DNA from: JBDKUD01 sp050943315
GTDB taxonomy: Bacteria; Bacillota; Syntrophomonadia; Syntrophomonadales; Syntrophomonadaceae
DNA length: 64,000 bases
Assembly (NCBI GenBank): GCA_050943315.1
Contig: JBMNOY010000003.1
Coordinates: 1 to 64,000 of the forward strand
Reading direction: 5' to 3'
Within the stretch, counting starts at the first letter, position 1, and every line of letters begins with the position of its first letter. Shown here one piece after another: positions 8,188-18,835 of this stretch. A model generated the notes under the pieces. That model was not told where the DNA came from and did not search any database. It saw only the letters and a list, made by a program, of their open reading frames with translations. Position numbers and translations under genes: made by a program.

Positions 8188-8646
8188 CTAGCCCCAATCA
8201 TTTTGGCTGTTACGGTTATTCGGCCGGGGCAAACACATAATACCAGCTTCGGCGGTTAACTCCACCGCGTGTAAAATCTGGCGGGGGAAAAGCCGTAAGG
8301 GCAGACAGGCGCGCACCCCGTATTTAATCAATTCTTTCAAGTCAATGTGACCCGGGTCTTCCACCAGCACAATTAATAACGTAAAGGGGCAGTGACCATT
8401 GATATCAGCAATAATAGACCGGTAATCGTCAGTATCTATTTTCCAAATTAATATATCCGGTTGTACCCGCAATGCTGTTTCCACCAGCAAATCGGTCTTA
8501 ACATTGTCCACTATATTAAACTTAGCATTTTCCCCAAATGTGATAATCAGGCCCTGGGACAAAGAATCTGGCTCACAGCCCAATAAAAGCCGAAACCTGT
8601 TAATAAGCATCATCTCCACCCAGACTAAATTAGTTATCTCCCTCAC
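8188..8646 (-). CDS. receiver-like domain, N-terminal half of an interrupted response regulator
   Basis: 152 residues with the alternating strand/helix pattern of a receiver domain: MMLINRFRLLLGCEP, then PDILIWKIDTDD near the phospho-acceptor region, then LLIVLVED and a terminal helix. The phosphorylation aspartate is not obvious at the usual place, so it may be a degenerate receiver. It ends at TAG (8188-8190) exactly in the linker before a LuxR HTH domain in the same frame. The two halves together equal a normal NarL-type regulator. Confidence 0.6.
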   Translation of the reverse strand: MREITNLVWVEMMLINRFRLLLGCEPDSLSQGLIITFGENAKFNIVDNVKTDLLVETALRVQPDILIWKIDTDDYRSIIADINGHCPFTLLIVLVEDPGHIDLKELIKYGVRACLPLRLFPRQILHAVELTAEAGIMCLPRPNNRNSQNDWG

Positions 8647-8848
8647 TTTAACTATTGATATTACGTTATTGGCGATAGCTAAATCAAGAAAAAATTGTAA
8701 TTTATTTCCATATATTTATGACAAAAAATTCATTTTAACCGGCATTACTAGCCCCTAACCCAGAATTTCGTCATAATTTCATCCTTACCAGTGGGCGGTT
8801 GCTTTTAAATTGGATCTTTCGGCCACCGCCCCTTTAATTAACTTTTAT

Positions 8849-9589
8849 TTATTTTGCGGATAAAACTTTATTCAGAAATTCTATCGTTCTGGGATTTTTA
8901 GGATTCGTAAACATTTCCGTGGGAGGTGCTGCCTCCATGATTATCCCCTCATCCATAAAGATAACCCAGTCGGCTACATCCCTGGCAAATCCCATTTCAT
9001 GAGTAACTACAACCATGGTCATACCCATTGCGGCGAGTTCTTTCATTACCGATAAAACTTCCCCTACCATTTCCGGATCCAGGGCCGAAGTGGGCTCATC
9101 AAACAGCATGATGTCCGGCTCCATGGCCAGGGCACGGGCAATGGCTACACGCTGCTGCTGACCACCAGAAAGTTCCCTGGGCATAGCATCCGCCTTCTCT
9201 GCCAGGCCAACCCGCTGCAGCAATTCAACTGCCTTTTGCTCGATTTCATTCCTGTTCTTCAACTTTAGTTCAAGGGGTGCCATCATGATATTCTGCTTGG
9301 CAGTGAGATGCGGGAACAGGTTAAACTGCTGAAATACCATTCCTATACGCCTTCTCACCTTGTTAATATCGACGCCAGGATCGGTAATCATGATGTCATC
9401 AACCATGATGTCCCCTGCCGTTGGTTCTTCAAGGCGATTAATGCATCTTAAAAATGTCGATTTTCCCGAGCCGCTGGGGCCTATGACACAGACTACCTGC
9501 CCTTTATTTATCTCCAGGTTAATGCCTTTTAGTACTTCAAGTTGTCCGAAATATTTGTGCAGATTTCTAACTTGGATCTGGGCGGTCAT
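8849..9589 (-). CDS. glnQ: polar amino-acid ABC transporter, ATP-binding protein
   Basis: A 246-residue ATPase with Walker [10 protein letters not shown] (about residues 37-45), the Q-loop near VFQQFNLFP, signature [15 protein letters not shown] near 140, Walker [15 protein letters not shown] and the H-loop VTHEMGFA. These are typical of the GlnQ/HisP class, which powers uptake of polar amino acids. It overlaps the permease gene by 4 bases and is the last gene of the binding protein-permease-ATPase operon. The exact substrate cannot be read from the sequence. Confidence 0.93.
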   Translation of the reverse strand: MTAQIQVRNLHKYFGQLEVLKGINLEINKGQVVCVIGPSGSGKSTFLRCINRLEEPTAGDIMVDDIMITDPGVDINKVRRRIGMVFQQFNLFPHLTAKQNIMMAPLELKLKNRNEIEQKAVELLQRVGLAEKADAMPRELSGGQQQRVAIARALAMEPDIMLFDEPTSALDPEMVGEVLSVMKELAAMGMTMVVVTHEMGFARDVADWVIFMDEGIIMEAAPPTEMFTNPKNPRTIEFLNKVLSAK

Positions 9590-10251
9590 ATGGTCACCCT
9601 CCTCTCAACTGTTTTTGCTAATTGAGTAAGAGCGGCAATGGCCACAAAATAGAATAAAGCAACCCAGGTATAGGTAGCAAAAGACTCCATGGAACGGCCC
9701 ACATATATTTTGGCCTGGTACATGATATCGGCCAGGCCGATGACGGAAATAAGGGAAGAGTCCTTTAATGTGATTATAAACTGGTTAACCAGGGACGGCA
9801 GGCAAATGCGCAGGGCCTGCGGCAGAACAACCTTTTTCATTGCCTGAGCGTGTGAAAGGCCAAGGCTTCTGGCTGCCTCCATCTGGCCCGGGTTTACGGC
9901 ATTGATAGCCCCCCTAAAGATTTCCGACATATATGCGCCAGCATTTAGTGTCAGGGTAATCAGTCCCGCAGTGAAAGGCGTAAAGCGCAAATCAAACCCC
10001 AGGTACTGAAACAGCTGGGGAATAGCAAAATAAACATAAAACACCTGAACCAACAGTGGAGTTCCCCTGATGATCCCTACATATACTTTAGATATCAAGC
10101 GAAGCGGCGCCCTCTTGGAAAAGCCCATAAAACAGGAAAATAATCCCAGTATAAAAGCTAATAGAAGTGACAGTACTGTCACTTCTATTGTAATCCACAA
10201 ACCTTCCAGCAGAAGGGGATAAACTTCGCTAAATACTTTACCTAAATCCAT
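9586..10251 (-). CDS. polar amino-acid ABC transporter, permease
   Basis: A 221-residue HisM/GlnP-type inner-membrane protein with about five membrane segments. The EAA loop that contacts the ATPase is visible as [20 protein letters not shown] near residues 135-154. It is the only permease gene in the operon, so the transporter probably uses a homodimer. It starts 14 bases after the binding-protein gene. Confidence 0.92.
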   Translation of the reverse strand: MDLGKVFSEVYPLLLEGLWITIEVTVLSLLLAFILGLFSCFMGFSKRAPLRLISKVYVGIIRGTPLLVQVFYVYFAIPQLFQYLGFDLRFTPFTAGLITLTLNAGAYMSEIFRGAINAVNPGQMEAARSLGLSHAQAMKKVVLPQALRICLPSLVNQFIITLKDSSLISVIGLADIMYQAKIYVGRSMESFATYTWVALFYFVAIAALTQLAKTVERRVTI

Positions 10252-10265
10252 TTATTCATTCCTCG

Positions 10266-11045
10266 TTATTCTGCTGAAATATACTTATCAATGATCTCCT
10301 GATACTTACCGTTTTCTTTGATGTTTTTTAGTCCCGCATCAAACATTTTCAGGAGTTCAGTATTTTTACCTTTGAGAACCGCAAAACCATAAGAAGATCC
10401 TTTTTCCATGTCAGTAACCATTTTAAGTCCATTTCCCTGGGTAATTCCAAAACCCATAACCGGATAATCTTCGAAACAGGCTACTGAATTGCCGGTTTTT
10501 ACATCTTCATACATCATGGGCGATTCATCGAAATAAACCACTTCAAACCCATATGTACCCTTTATAGATTCTGCAAAAGTAGCACCTTCAGTTCCCGTTT
10601 TTACCGCCACTTTCTTACCTGCCAGATCCTTATAGGATTTGATTGTGTCATTGTTTGCACTTACAGCCATTACAACACCAGAATCATAGTAAGGTGCCGA
10701 GAAATCATATTTCTTCTGCCGTTCCTTGGTAATGCTCATACCCGCAATAACCCCGTCGGCCTGGTTGGATTCCAGTGCTGCTACTGCGGCATTAAATCCC
10801 AGTGGATCAAGCTTATACTTAAAACCTTGATCTTCGGCGACAGCTTTCAGAATCTCGATGTCGATTCCAACATATTCGCCAGCTTCATTCTGGAATTCAA
10901 AGGGGGCAAAAGTTGTATCGGTAGCGATTTTGTAAACCTTTGCTGTAGTATCCGATTTTTCCGACTTTTGCGACCCTCCAGAGCATCCTGCCAGCAGACC
11001 GATGGACAGCAGCAGGACTAATCCCAAACTTAGAAACTTTTTCAT
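10266..11045 (-). CDS. polar amino-acid ABC transporter, substrate-binding lipoprotein
   Basis: The ATG at 11045 is preferred because GGGAGG lies 8 bases upstream; it gives 259 residues. The signal peptide MKKFLSLGLVLLLSIGLLAG ends in the lipobox LLAGC, so the protein should be lipid-anchored outside the cell membrane. The mature part is a family-3 periplasmic-binding fold (YKIATDTTFAPFEFQ, then IDIEILKAVAEDQGF). First gene of the three-gene operon. Confidence 0.92.
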   Translation of the reverse strand: MKKFLSLGLVLLLSIGLLAGCSGGSQKSEKSDTTAKVYKIATDTTFAPFEFQNEAGEYVGIDIEILKAVAEDQGFKYKLDPLGFNAAVAALESNQADGVIAGMSITKERQKKYDFSAPYYDSGVVMAVSANNDTIKSYKDLAGKKVAVKTGTEGATFAESIKGTYGFEVVYFDESPMMYEDVKTGNSVACFEDYPVMGFGITQGNGLKMVTDMEKGSSYGFAVLKGKNTELLKMFDAGLKNIKENGKYQEIIDKYISAE

Positions 11046-11170
11046 GGATTGTTTCCTCCCAACTTTCATTATTTTTCTCAATAAATTATACCTTAATATC
11101 AATAAAAAAAAGATAGAATTTAACCAAAATCCACGAAAAAAGCCGAATTACATCAGTACCTTATACAGGT

Positions 11171-11806
11171 CTAGCCTGCTATTCGGGCCCGCACTAAATT
11201 CAACCCCAGTCCTATATAAATAATACCGGTTATTTTGTTCAGTAAGCCGGAAGTCTCGGGCCCGCCCATAACTTTACTGGCAAAATAAGATGTACCCAAC
11301 GCCAGTATCATTCCCCATATAGTTCCAGTAATTACAAAGGTAATACCCAGCAGTAAGAACGGCAGAATTCCATATGGATTAGCGGGATCGATAAATTGAG
11401 GTAAAAAAGCCAGGAAAAAAAGTGCTACTTTCGGATTCAGCACATTGGTCATAACCGCCTGCAGGAATATCTTCTTATCGGTTTTTTTAATCTTCCTATC
11501 CTTGTCCACTAACAGTGCGGATGTTGACCGGAATGAACGCCAGCCAAGATAAACCAGATAGCCGGCTCCCAGGTACTTAATAAGGTTAAAGGCCATAGCT
11601 GATCTTGAAAGTATGACTGATAATCCCAGGGCGGCCATAACCGTATGAATAACACACCCGGTAGAAATCCCCAAGGCCGACAAAGTTCCGGCATTTTTTC
11701 CACCGGACATGCTGCTTCCTAATATGTACATGGTATCCGGGCCAGGTATTAGGTTCAAAGTTACGGACGCTAAAATAAAGACGCCATAGTTTTCAATTCC
11801 GAACAT
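11171..11806 (-). CDS. LysE/RhtB family amino-acid exporter
   Basis: A 211-residue membrane protein with six likely membrane segments and the family motif near the N-terminus (LNLIPGPDTMYILGSSMSGG, residues 17-36) plus NPKVALFFLAFLPQF around 122. Members export amino acids such as lysine, threonine or homoserine lactones. It lies upstream of the amino-acid uptake operon on the same strand, but 65 bases separate them and joint regulation is not evident. Confidence 0.9.
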   Translation of the reverse strand: MFGIENYGVFILASVTLNLIPGPDTMYILGSSMSGGKNAGTLSALGISTGCVIHTVMAALGLSVILSRSAMAFNLIKYLGAGYLVYLGWRSFRSTSALLVDKDRKIKKTDKKIFLQAVMTNVLNPKVALFFLAFLPQFIDPANPYGILPFLLLGITFVITGTIWGMILALGTSYFASKVMGGPETSGLLNKITGIIYIGLGLNLVRARIAG

Positions 11807-12025
11807 ATTTCTACTTCCTCCGTGATGGTAAGCTAACCATAATCATCATACGTATTATTCGATAATAAAAAAGCCCGCTCAACGTTTTTTATAATACCTC
11901 TTTTTTGGATATGATGCAGTCGTTTACCTGGCTTTTATTATACATGCAATAACAAACCATGAATGATTTGTAAAATCATGAACAAGCTAACTAGAGAGTT
12001 ATTTAATAAAGAGGGTTTAAAATAC

Positions 12026-13612
12026 ATGAAAGTTCGAAGAGCCAACCGTTTAAAAAGCAAACAGCTTGGCGAACAATTATCTTCACCAACCAGGAAAGAC
12101 TTAAATCAAACCTTAACCAATGCTTTGGATGCCAACCTTTTAATCATTAATCAAATATTGGGCTTTGCCAGTGATATTGTAATCAAAGAATTTACCTTTT
12201 CCCCGCTGGGAAATAAAGCCGCCATCATTACCATTAAAGGACTGTCTGATAGGGAGTTAATTAACGAACAAGTTTTGGGTGCTTTGATCAGTGATTTAGA
12301 TCTTAACGACATCACTAATACCCGGCAATTGTTTAAACAGGTTAATCTTCACGGTATCCCCAACATTCTAGTCAAAGAAGATGACCATGTCGGCAATATT
12401 ATTGATGAACTGTTAGCCGGAAACACCATTTTTTTTATGGACGGAGTAGACAGTGCCCTGATTATCGGAAGTCAGGGTTGGAAGGAACGCTCAATCTCGG
12501 AACCCATGTCGGAAAATGTAGTCAGGGGGCCAAGAGACGGTTTTACTGAAACCATTGATACCAATACAGCATTAATAAGACGGCGCATTAAAAGCCCCGA
12601 TTTGCGGATAGACGAGTTCAAAATAGGTACACTGACTCAAACCACTGTTTTATTGATTTACCTTAATGGGGTAGCTCGGGAAAGCACAGTAAACGAAGTA
12701 AAACAGCGGCTTCTTAAGATTAATATTGATGGGGTGCTGGAGAGCGGTTATATTGAAGAGTTTATAGAAGATAATTCACTGTCACCGTTTCCCCAGATTG
12801 ACCGCAGCGAGCGCCCTGATAAAGTAACCGCAGCCCTGCTGGAAGGCCGAGTCGCCATAGTTATTGATAATACACCGTTTGTATTAATCGTTCCAGCTGT
12901 TTTCCTGCAGTTTATACAATCCCCGGAGGACTATTACGAACGTTTCCATGTCGGAACTCTAACCAGAATAGTCAGACTGGCGGCTTATTTTATTTCCATG
13001 ATTCTTCCGGCTCTTTATATTGCCTTTACCAGTTTTCACCAGGAGATGATTCCTACTTCTTTGGCTTTATCTATTGCTGCTTCTCGTGAAGGTGTTCCTT
13101 TACCCAGTATCGGAGAAGCATTTATTATGGAAGCTACCATTGAAATCCTTCGCGAAGCCGGCCTGAGGTTACCTAAACAGGCTGGTCAGGCAGTAAGCAT
13201 TGTGGGGGGTTTGGTGATTGGTCAAGCTGCCGTAGAGGCTGGCATAGTCTCCCAGATAATGGTTATAGTCGTAGCTCTTACCGGTATCAGTTCTTTTGCC
13301 ATTCCCGCCTATCATGCCGCTGCGGCGGGACGTTTAGTACGCTTTCCGCTAATGATAATGGCGGCTGTCCTGGGCCTGCCGGGTATTCTGGCCGGGTTAA
13401 CCATTATCCTGATTCATCTAAGCAGTCTGCGTTCTTTTGGAATAAATTATTTAGACCCATTCACTTCACCAAATGTAGATCAACTAAAGGATACCGCGCT
13501 CAGGGCTCCGTGGTGGGCCATGTTTACCCGTCCGGGAAACATATCCCCGAATAATATTTTACGGAGTACCTACGGCGCAAAGCTTGGTTCTAAAAATGGT
13601 TCTGAATTCTGA
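12026..13612 (+). CDS. spore germinant receptor subunit A (GerA family)
   Basis: About 528 residues from the ATG at 12026, which follows GAGGG by about 10 bases; a longer start at 11963 lacks a ribosome-binding site. The N-terminal half is soluble (LLIINQILGFASDIVIKEF ... SERPDKVTAALLEGRVAI). The C-terminal half has about five membrane segments beginning near FISMILPALYIAF. This is the A subunit of the germinant receptor in the spore inner membrane. Followed by C and B subunits on the same strand, an A-C-B order as in the gerK operon. It runs against the main gene orientation of this arm. Confidence 0.93.
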   Translation: MKVRRANRLKSKQLGEQLSSPTRKDLNQTLTNALDANLLIINQILGFASDIVIKEFTFSPLGNKAAIITIKGLSDRELINEQVLGALISDLDLNDITNTRQLFKQVNLHGIPNILVKEDDHVGNIIDELLAGNTIFFMDGVDSALIIGSQGWKERSISEPMSENVVRGPRDGFTETIDTNTALIRRRIKSPDLRIDEFKIGTLTQTTVLLIYLNGVARESTVNEVKQRLLKINIDGVLESGYIEEFIEDNSLSPFPQIDRSERPDKVTAALLEGRVAIVIDNTPFVLIVPAVFLQFIQSPEDYYERFHVGTLTRIVRLAAYFISMILPALYIAFTSFHQEMIPTSLALSIAASREGVPLPSIGEAFIMEATIEILREAGLRLPKQAGQAVSIVGGLVIGQAAVEAGIVSQIMVIVVALTGISSFAIPAYHAAAAGRLVRFPLMIMAAVLGLPGILAGLTIILIHLSSLRSFGINYLDPFTSPNVDQLKDTALRAPWWAMFTRPGNISPNNILRSTYGAKLGSKNGSEF

Positions 13613-13710
13613 ATAAAGAGATTACACCAGGCAGCGAACTAAGCTCTATCAAACTGCCTAATCCATATTACTCTTAATTTATTTATGCTTTTATAACAGG
13701 AGGCGCTTTA

Positions 13711-14880
13711 GTGCAAAAACGTATCGGTTTAGTATTGCTCATCCTGCTCCTGGTAATATCCCAAGCCGGCTGCTGGGATGCTGACGAAATTAATGAATTA
13801 GGTTTTGTTCTATGTGTTGCTTTAGATAGGTCTGGCAATGAATATAAGGTCACAACCCAGATTGCCAAGCCTGAAACTTACAGTAAAACACCGTCCGGGG
13901 GCAGCCAGCCCAAACAACAGCAGCCCTTTTGGGTAATTTCAGCTACCGGTAAAACTATTTTTGAAGCTATCCGCAATCTGGCCAATATTTCTCCCCGCCG
14001 TATTTTTTGGGCCCACATTAAAGTGATTATTATCGGTGAAGAATTGGCCCGGCATAATATTCATGATGTACTTGATTTTTTTTCCCGCAATCCTGAATTG
14101 CGTTTGCGGACATTAATAGCAGTTACCCCGGGTGAGGCAGGAAAGTTATTGGATATTATACCAATCATGGAAAAGGACCCGGCAACTGATTTGGAAAGAA
14201 TTATTGAAAATAGAAACTTATCAGGTAAAGGATATCGAATTATGCTGAAAAACTTCCTTGAAGATTATCTGGAACCTAACGGAAATCCAGTTGCTTCAAG
14301 GGTAATTCTCTGCAAAAGCGAAGGTACTCCTGTTATAAAGTTAAACGGAGCTGCAGTGTTTCGTAAAAACAAAATGGTGGGCTGGTTAAATGAAAAGGAA
14401 ACAAGAGGCCTTTTATGGGTAGAAAATGAAATAAACAATACCTTAATGGTTATCAATTGTCCCTACGATAACAAGCCGGTTACCGTAGAGCTTAATAGTG
14501 GCAAAACATCACTTAAGAGTCGTATACAAAACGGTATACCTTATTATGAAATAAATACCCAAACCACGGCTAATGTTGTTGAACAAGAATGTGCTACCAA
14601 TTTTATAGATCCAGCCAGGTTGCATAAATTAGAAAAGACATTGGCATCGGCAATCAACCAGGATATTCAATCTACAGTGATCGCAGTACAAAACCTGGGG
14701 GTTGACTTTCTTGGTTTAAATGAAATATTACACCGTCAAAACACCAAAGAATGGAAGCAACTTTCGGGAAACTGGTCCGAGGTTTTAAACCAGATAAAAT
14801 TTGATTTTAGCACTAAAGCCGAAATACCCAGCGTATCTGTATTGGCAAAACCCCTGGCTCCGGCTGAAAAGGTGCGGTAA
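13711..14880 (+). CDS. spore germinant receptor lipoprotein subunit C (Ger(x)C family)
   Basis: A 389-residue lipoprotein with a GTG start 7 bases after AGGAGG. Signal peptide and lipobox are clear (LLLVISQAGC, then WDADEINELGFV, the family start). The C-terminal domain contains the conserved TVIAVQNLGVDFLGL pattern. In the dormant spore it is anchored to the inner membrane with the A and B subunits and is needed for response to nutrient germinants. Confidence 0.93.
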   Translation: MQKRIGLVLLILLLVISQAGCWDADEINELGFVLCVALDRSGNEYKVTTQIAKPETYSKTPSGGSQPKQQQPFWVISATGKTIFEAIRNLANISPRRIFWAHIKVIIIGEELARHNIHDVLDFFSRNPELRLRTLIAVTPGEAGKLLDIIPIMEKDPATDLERIIENRNLSGKGYRIMLKNFLEDYLEPNGNPVASRVILCKSEGTPVIKLNGAAVFRKNKMVGWLNEKETRGLLWVENEINNTLMVINCPYDNKPVTVELNSGKTSLKSRIQNGIPYYEINTQTTANVVEQECATNFIDPARLHKLEKTLASAINQDIQSTVIAVQNLGVDFLGLNEILHRQNTKEWKQLSGNWSEVLNQIKFDFSTKAEIPSVSVLAKPLAPAEKVR

Positions 14881-14904
14881 AACCAAAATAATAGGATGTG
14901 TAAC

Positions 14905-16017
14905 ATGAATAATGAAAAGATCATCATAAATAGCCGGCAATTCCGGGCCATAGTGATTTGCTTGACCTGGCCGACCATCATCAATTACGGCAGCGGCTTT
15001 CTGGCGCGGGAAACCGGTCGTGATATGTGGCTCAGCGGATTAATTAGCATATTGACCACCATGCTGTTTGTTTACATTGTTATCCATATGGGCAGGAACT
15101 ATCCGGGAAAAACAATTGTAGAATACAGTCACGATCTTTTGGGTTCGATCCTGGGTAAAATGTTGGGAGTAATGCTGGCATTGTACTTTGCAGTATCTGC
15201 TGCCATTTCCGTATCAATGTATATACAGCATCTTACCGATTTTCTACTTCCCGAAACACCTTATCTGGTGGTAACCATAATGCACATAAGCGTAATCTGT
15301 TACATGATTTGGAGAGGATCTGAGGTTATTGGGCGAATTGCTACCATTGCCCTTTTTCTAACCGGTATCTTTTACTTTTTGATCGTAATAGCTGCGCTGC
15401 CAGAATTCGAAATAAGCCGGCTTATGCCTTTATTTAGTTCCGGCGTAGTCGCTGTAAGTAAAGCCAGCCTGAGCGCTGATTCATTTATTGGCATGATTCA
15501 AGTGGTTGTGGCGATGATGCTACCCATGGTCGCCAATCAAAGCAAATCATTTCGTCCTGCCGCAACTGGTTTGCTTATTGGCGGATCATTATTTGTTATT
15601 TATTTTATTGCCGAGATCATGGTTATGGGGCCGCAATTAGTTGCTGTTATGCGCATAGCCAGTATGGACCTGGTAAGATCTATTCAGATTACTCAATACC
15701 TGCACAGGTTTGAATCCTTTATGGTAGCGCTTTGGTACTGGAGTATCCTGGTGCAGGCAGGTATATTAGCCTCTTGCTCCCTTAAAGCTTTCCAACAAAC
15801 AGTAGGTATCAAGAAGGATAAAATATACATAATTTTACTGTTTGGTTTATTATTGGGTATTATTACTCATTACATTGGTCAAAACAGAATATTCTTTCAG
15901 GTTTTTCGAGAACATCAATGGGAATATATTGCACTAAGCTTTCAGTATGTTTTACCGGTGATTTTGTTAATTGTGATGACCATAAAGAAACAATTTACCA
16001 GCAGTCAGCAAACTTAA
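14905..16017 (+). CDS. spore germinant receptor permease-like subunit B (GerAB family)
   Basis: About 370 residues with ten likely membrane segments, of the APC/amino-acid-permease-like GerB family. The ATG at 14905 is chosen because AGG lies 8 bases upstream. The first residues INSRQFRAIVICLTWPTIINYGSG match the usual start of this family. It probably binds the germinant within the membrane. It starts 24 bases after the C subunit and ends the operon. Confidence 0.92.
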   Translation: MNNEKIIINSRQFRAIVICLTWPTIINYGSGFLARETGRDMWLSGLISILTTMLFVYIVIHMGRNYPGKTIVEYSHDLLGSILGKMLGVMLALYFAVSAAISVSMYIQHLTDFLLPETPYLVVTIMHISVICYMIWRGSEVIGRIATIALFLTGIFYFLIVIAALPEFEISRLMPLFSSGVVAVSKASLSADSFIGMIQVVVAMMLPMVANQSKSFRPAATGLLIGGSLFVIYFIAEIMVMGPQLVAVMRIASMDLVRSIQITQYLHRFESFMVALWYWSILVQAGILASCSLKAFQQTVGIKKDKIYIILLFGLLLGIITHYIGQNRIFFQVFREHQWEYIALSFQYVLPVILLIVMTIKKQFTSSQQT

Positions 16018-16132
16018 GGATCACATAGGTCGATCGGTTCAAGATATCATTCGGTGACTTTTGCCCTATCATCTGTAAAAAATATTAAAGGGGTTCCAGT
16101 TCAAAATCTGAGACCCCTTGGTAATTCGGTAA

Positions 16133-16227
16133 TGGCGGAGAGGGCGGGATTCGAACCCGCGAGAGAGCTATTAACCCTCTACTCGATTTCCAATCGAGCG
16201 CCTTCAGCCAAACTCAGCCACCTCTCC
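16133..16227 (-). tRNA. tRNA-Ser (GGA)
   Basis: Class II tRNA with a long variable arm. The anticodon loop TTGGAAA gives anticodon GGA, reading UCC/UCU. Acceptor GGAGAGG/CCTCTCC, discriminator G and encoded CCA. It is the cognate for the UCC specifier of the T-box at about 21.8 kb. It is last in the tRNA cluster. Confidence 0.95.
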
Positions 16228-16307
16228 ACAAATATTAATTTTTACCTTGCTCTCTTCCGGGTGAATCTTTATTAATCAACGACCAATATCGGCGTTGCAT
16301 ACAAATA

Positions 16308-16401
16308 TGGCGGAGAGAGTGAGATTCGAACTCACGAGGCGGGGTTTAGCCGCCTACTCGATTTCGAGTCGAGCGCCTTCGACCAACTCGGCCATCTCTC
16401 C
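16308..16401 (-). tRNA. tRNA-Ser (CGA)
   Basis: Class II serine tRNA with anticodon loop CTCGAAA (anticodon CGA, UCG codons), long variable arm, discriminator G and encoded CCA. Its 5' 56 bases lie inside the 3' end of the tadA reading frame on the same strand, so one transcript cannot give both full products without processing conflict. Confidence 0.95.
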
Positions 16402-16843
16402 TCAAATCAGCGAAGAATGAAGTTAATAAATTAGCACATTCTTCTCTTAATACGCCTTCCTCAATCTCTACCTGATGGTTAAAACCCGGATATCTTAAAA
16501 GATCTAACACGGTACCGGCGCAGCCTGCCTTTGGATCGCGGCAGCCGTAAACTAACCTCTTTATCCTGGTGTTTATCATAGCCCCGGCACACATGGGACA
16601 CGGTTCCAGGGTACAATATAATGTCGCCCCGGTCAAGCGCCACTTGTTAAGGTGTACAGCGGCTCTTTGCATAGCCAGCATCTCAGCATGGGCGGTAGCA
16701 TCGTTTTGAGTTTCCTTCTCATTATGAGCCCAGGATATGATTTCGCCATCCTGCACGATAACTGCCCCAATCGGAATTTCCCCCAGTTCATAAGCCTGGC
16801 GGGCCAGATAAATCGCTGACTGCATATATAATTCATCCCTCAT
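16346..16843 (-). CDS. tadA: tRNA(Arg) adenosine-34 deaminase
   Basis: A 165-residue zinc deaminase. Catalytic HAE (H52, E54) and PCPMC (C82, C85) motifs are intact. TadA converts A34 to inosine in tRNA-Arg(ACG), allowing it to read CGU, CGC and CGA. The substrate gene lies about 210 bases upstream in the same cluster. The last roughly 18 codons, rich in Arg and Gly, are encoded by the first 56 bases of the downstream tRNA-Ser(CGA). The catalytic domain ends before that, so the overlap should not harm activity. Confidence 0.93.
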   Translation of the reverse strand: MRDELYMQSAIYLARQAYELGEIPIGAVIVQDGEIISWAHNEKETQNDATAHAEMLAMQRAAVHLNKWRLTGATLYCTLEPCPMCAGAMINTRIKRLVYGCRDPKAGCAGTVLDLLRYPGFNHQVEIEEGVLREECANLLTSFFADLRRDGRVGRRRSTRNRVGG

Positions 16844-16863
16844 TTTCGGGAGTCACCGCCATA

Positions 16864-16940
<77 letters not shown>

Positions 16941-17055
16941 TTATAATAGGAATTATGAATTTTAAATTTTAATTTAATTAACATATAAATGGGAAAACAT
17001 TAGTTTTCCCTCTATAATTCAAAATTCATAATTCCTAATCAAAATTAAACTAAAA

Positions 17056-17132
17056 TGGCGCGCCCGGAGGGATTCGAACCCCCGACCTCCAGATTCGTAG
17101 TCTGTTACTCTATCCAGCTGAGCCACGGGCGC
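17056..17132 (-). tRNA. tRNA-Arg (ACG)
   Basis: Anticodon loop CTACGAA gives ACG, the only bacterial tRNA normally modified to inosine by TadA. Acceptor GCGCCCG/CGGGCGC, discriminator G and encoded CCA. The anticodon stem is closed by an A-G mismatch at positions 27-43. Confidence 0.95.
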
Positions 17133-17170
17133 ATTACTTATTTTGCACTTGTGCATCCACTTAAATAAAA

Positions 17171-17264
17171 TGGCGGAGAGAGAGGGATTCGAACCCTCGA
17201 GACAGTTTTAAGCCGTCTACTCGCTTAGCAGGCGAGCGCCTTCAGCCAACTCGGCCATCTCTCC
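17171..17264 (-). tRNA. tRNA-Ser (GCT)
   Basis: Class II tRNA with anticodon loop CTGCTAA (GCT, reading AGC/AGU), long variable arm, discriminator G and encoded CCA. Confidence 0.95.
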
Positions 17265-17272
17265 ACAATCAA

Positions 17273-17362
17273 TGGCGGAGGAGGTGGGATTCGAACCCAC
17301 GGAACCCGTAAAGGTTCAACGGTTTTCAAGACCGCCTCCTTCAACCGCTCGGACACCCCTCC
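17273..17362 (-). tRNA. tRNA-Ser (TGA)
   Basis: Class II tRNA with anticodon loop CTTGAAA (TGA, reading UCA and related codons), discriminator G and encoded CCA. First tRNA of the cluster, about 39 bases after the promoter. Confidence 0.95.
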
Positions 17363-17400
17363 ATTTAGAAGGATGCACGCTTTTTTTCAATGCAAAAGAA

Positions 17401-17429
17401 AGTATACCATAGGCTTATGGGGTTGTCAA
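17401..17429 (-). promoter_or_regulatory. strong promoter of the Ser/Arg tRNA cluster
   Basis: Minus-strand TTGACA (17424-17429) and TATACT (17401-17406) with an exact 17-base spacer. It would drive the six tRNAs and tadA. The roughly 107 bases between it and serS show no further gene. Confidence 0.8.
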
Positions 17430-17536
17430 TAAAACAAAGCTATCTAATATTATGGTATTAAACCCCAGAATGGTATATCCGTTGCTATTTTTCCTGTAAA
17501 TCAGACCAATAGCAGGGATACACCACTCCATTGATA

Positions 17537-18835
<1,299 letters not shown>

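Noticed and set aside
8785..8835. GGGCGGT/ACCGCCC inverted repeat downstream of the amino-acid transporter operon as a terminator
   Set aside because: The loop is long and no T run follows on the minus strand.
16085..16125. AAGGGGT/ACCCCTT inverted repeat at the end of the tRNA cluster as a terminator
   Set aside because: The stem is short with a large loop; a weak T-rich tail follows, so it is possible but not supported enough to list.
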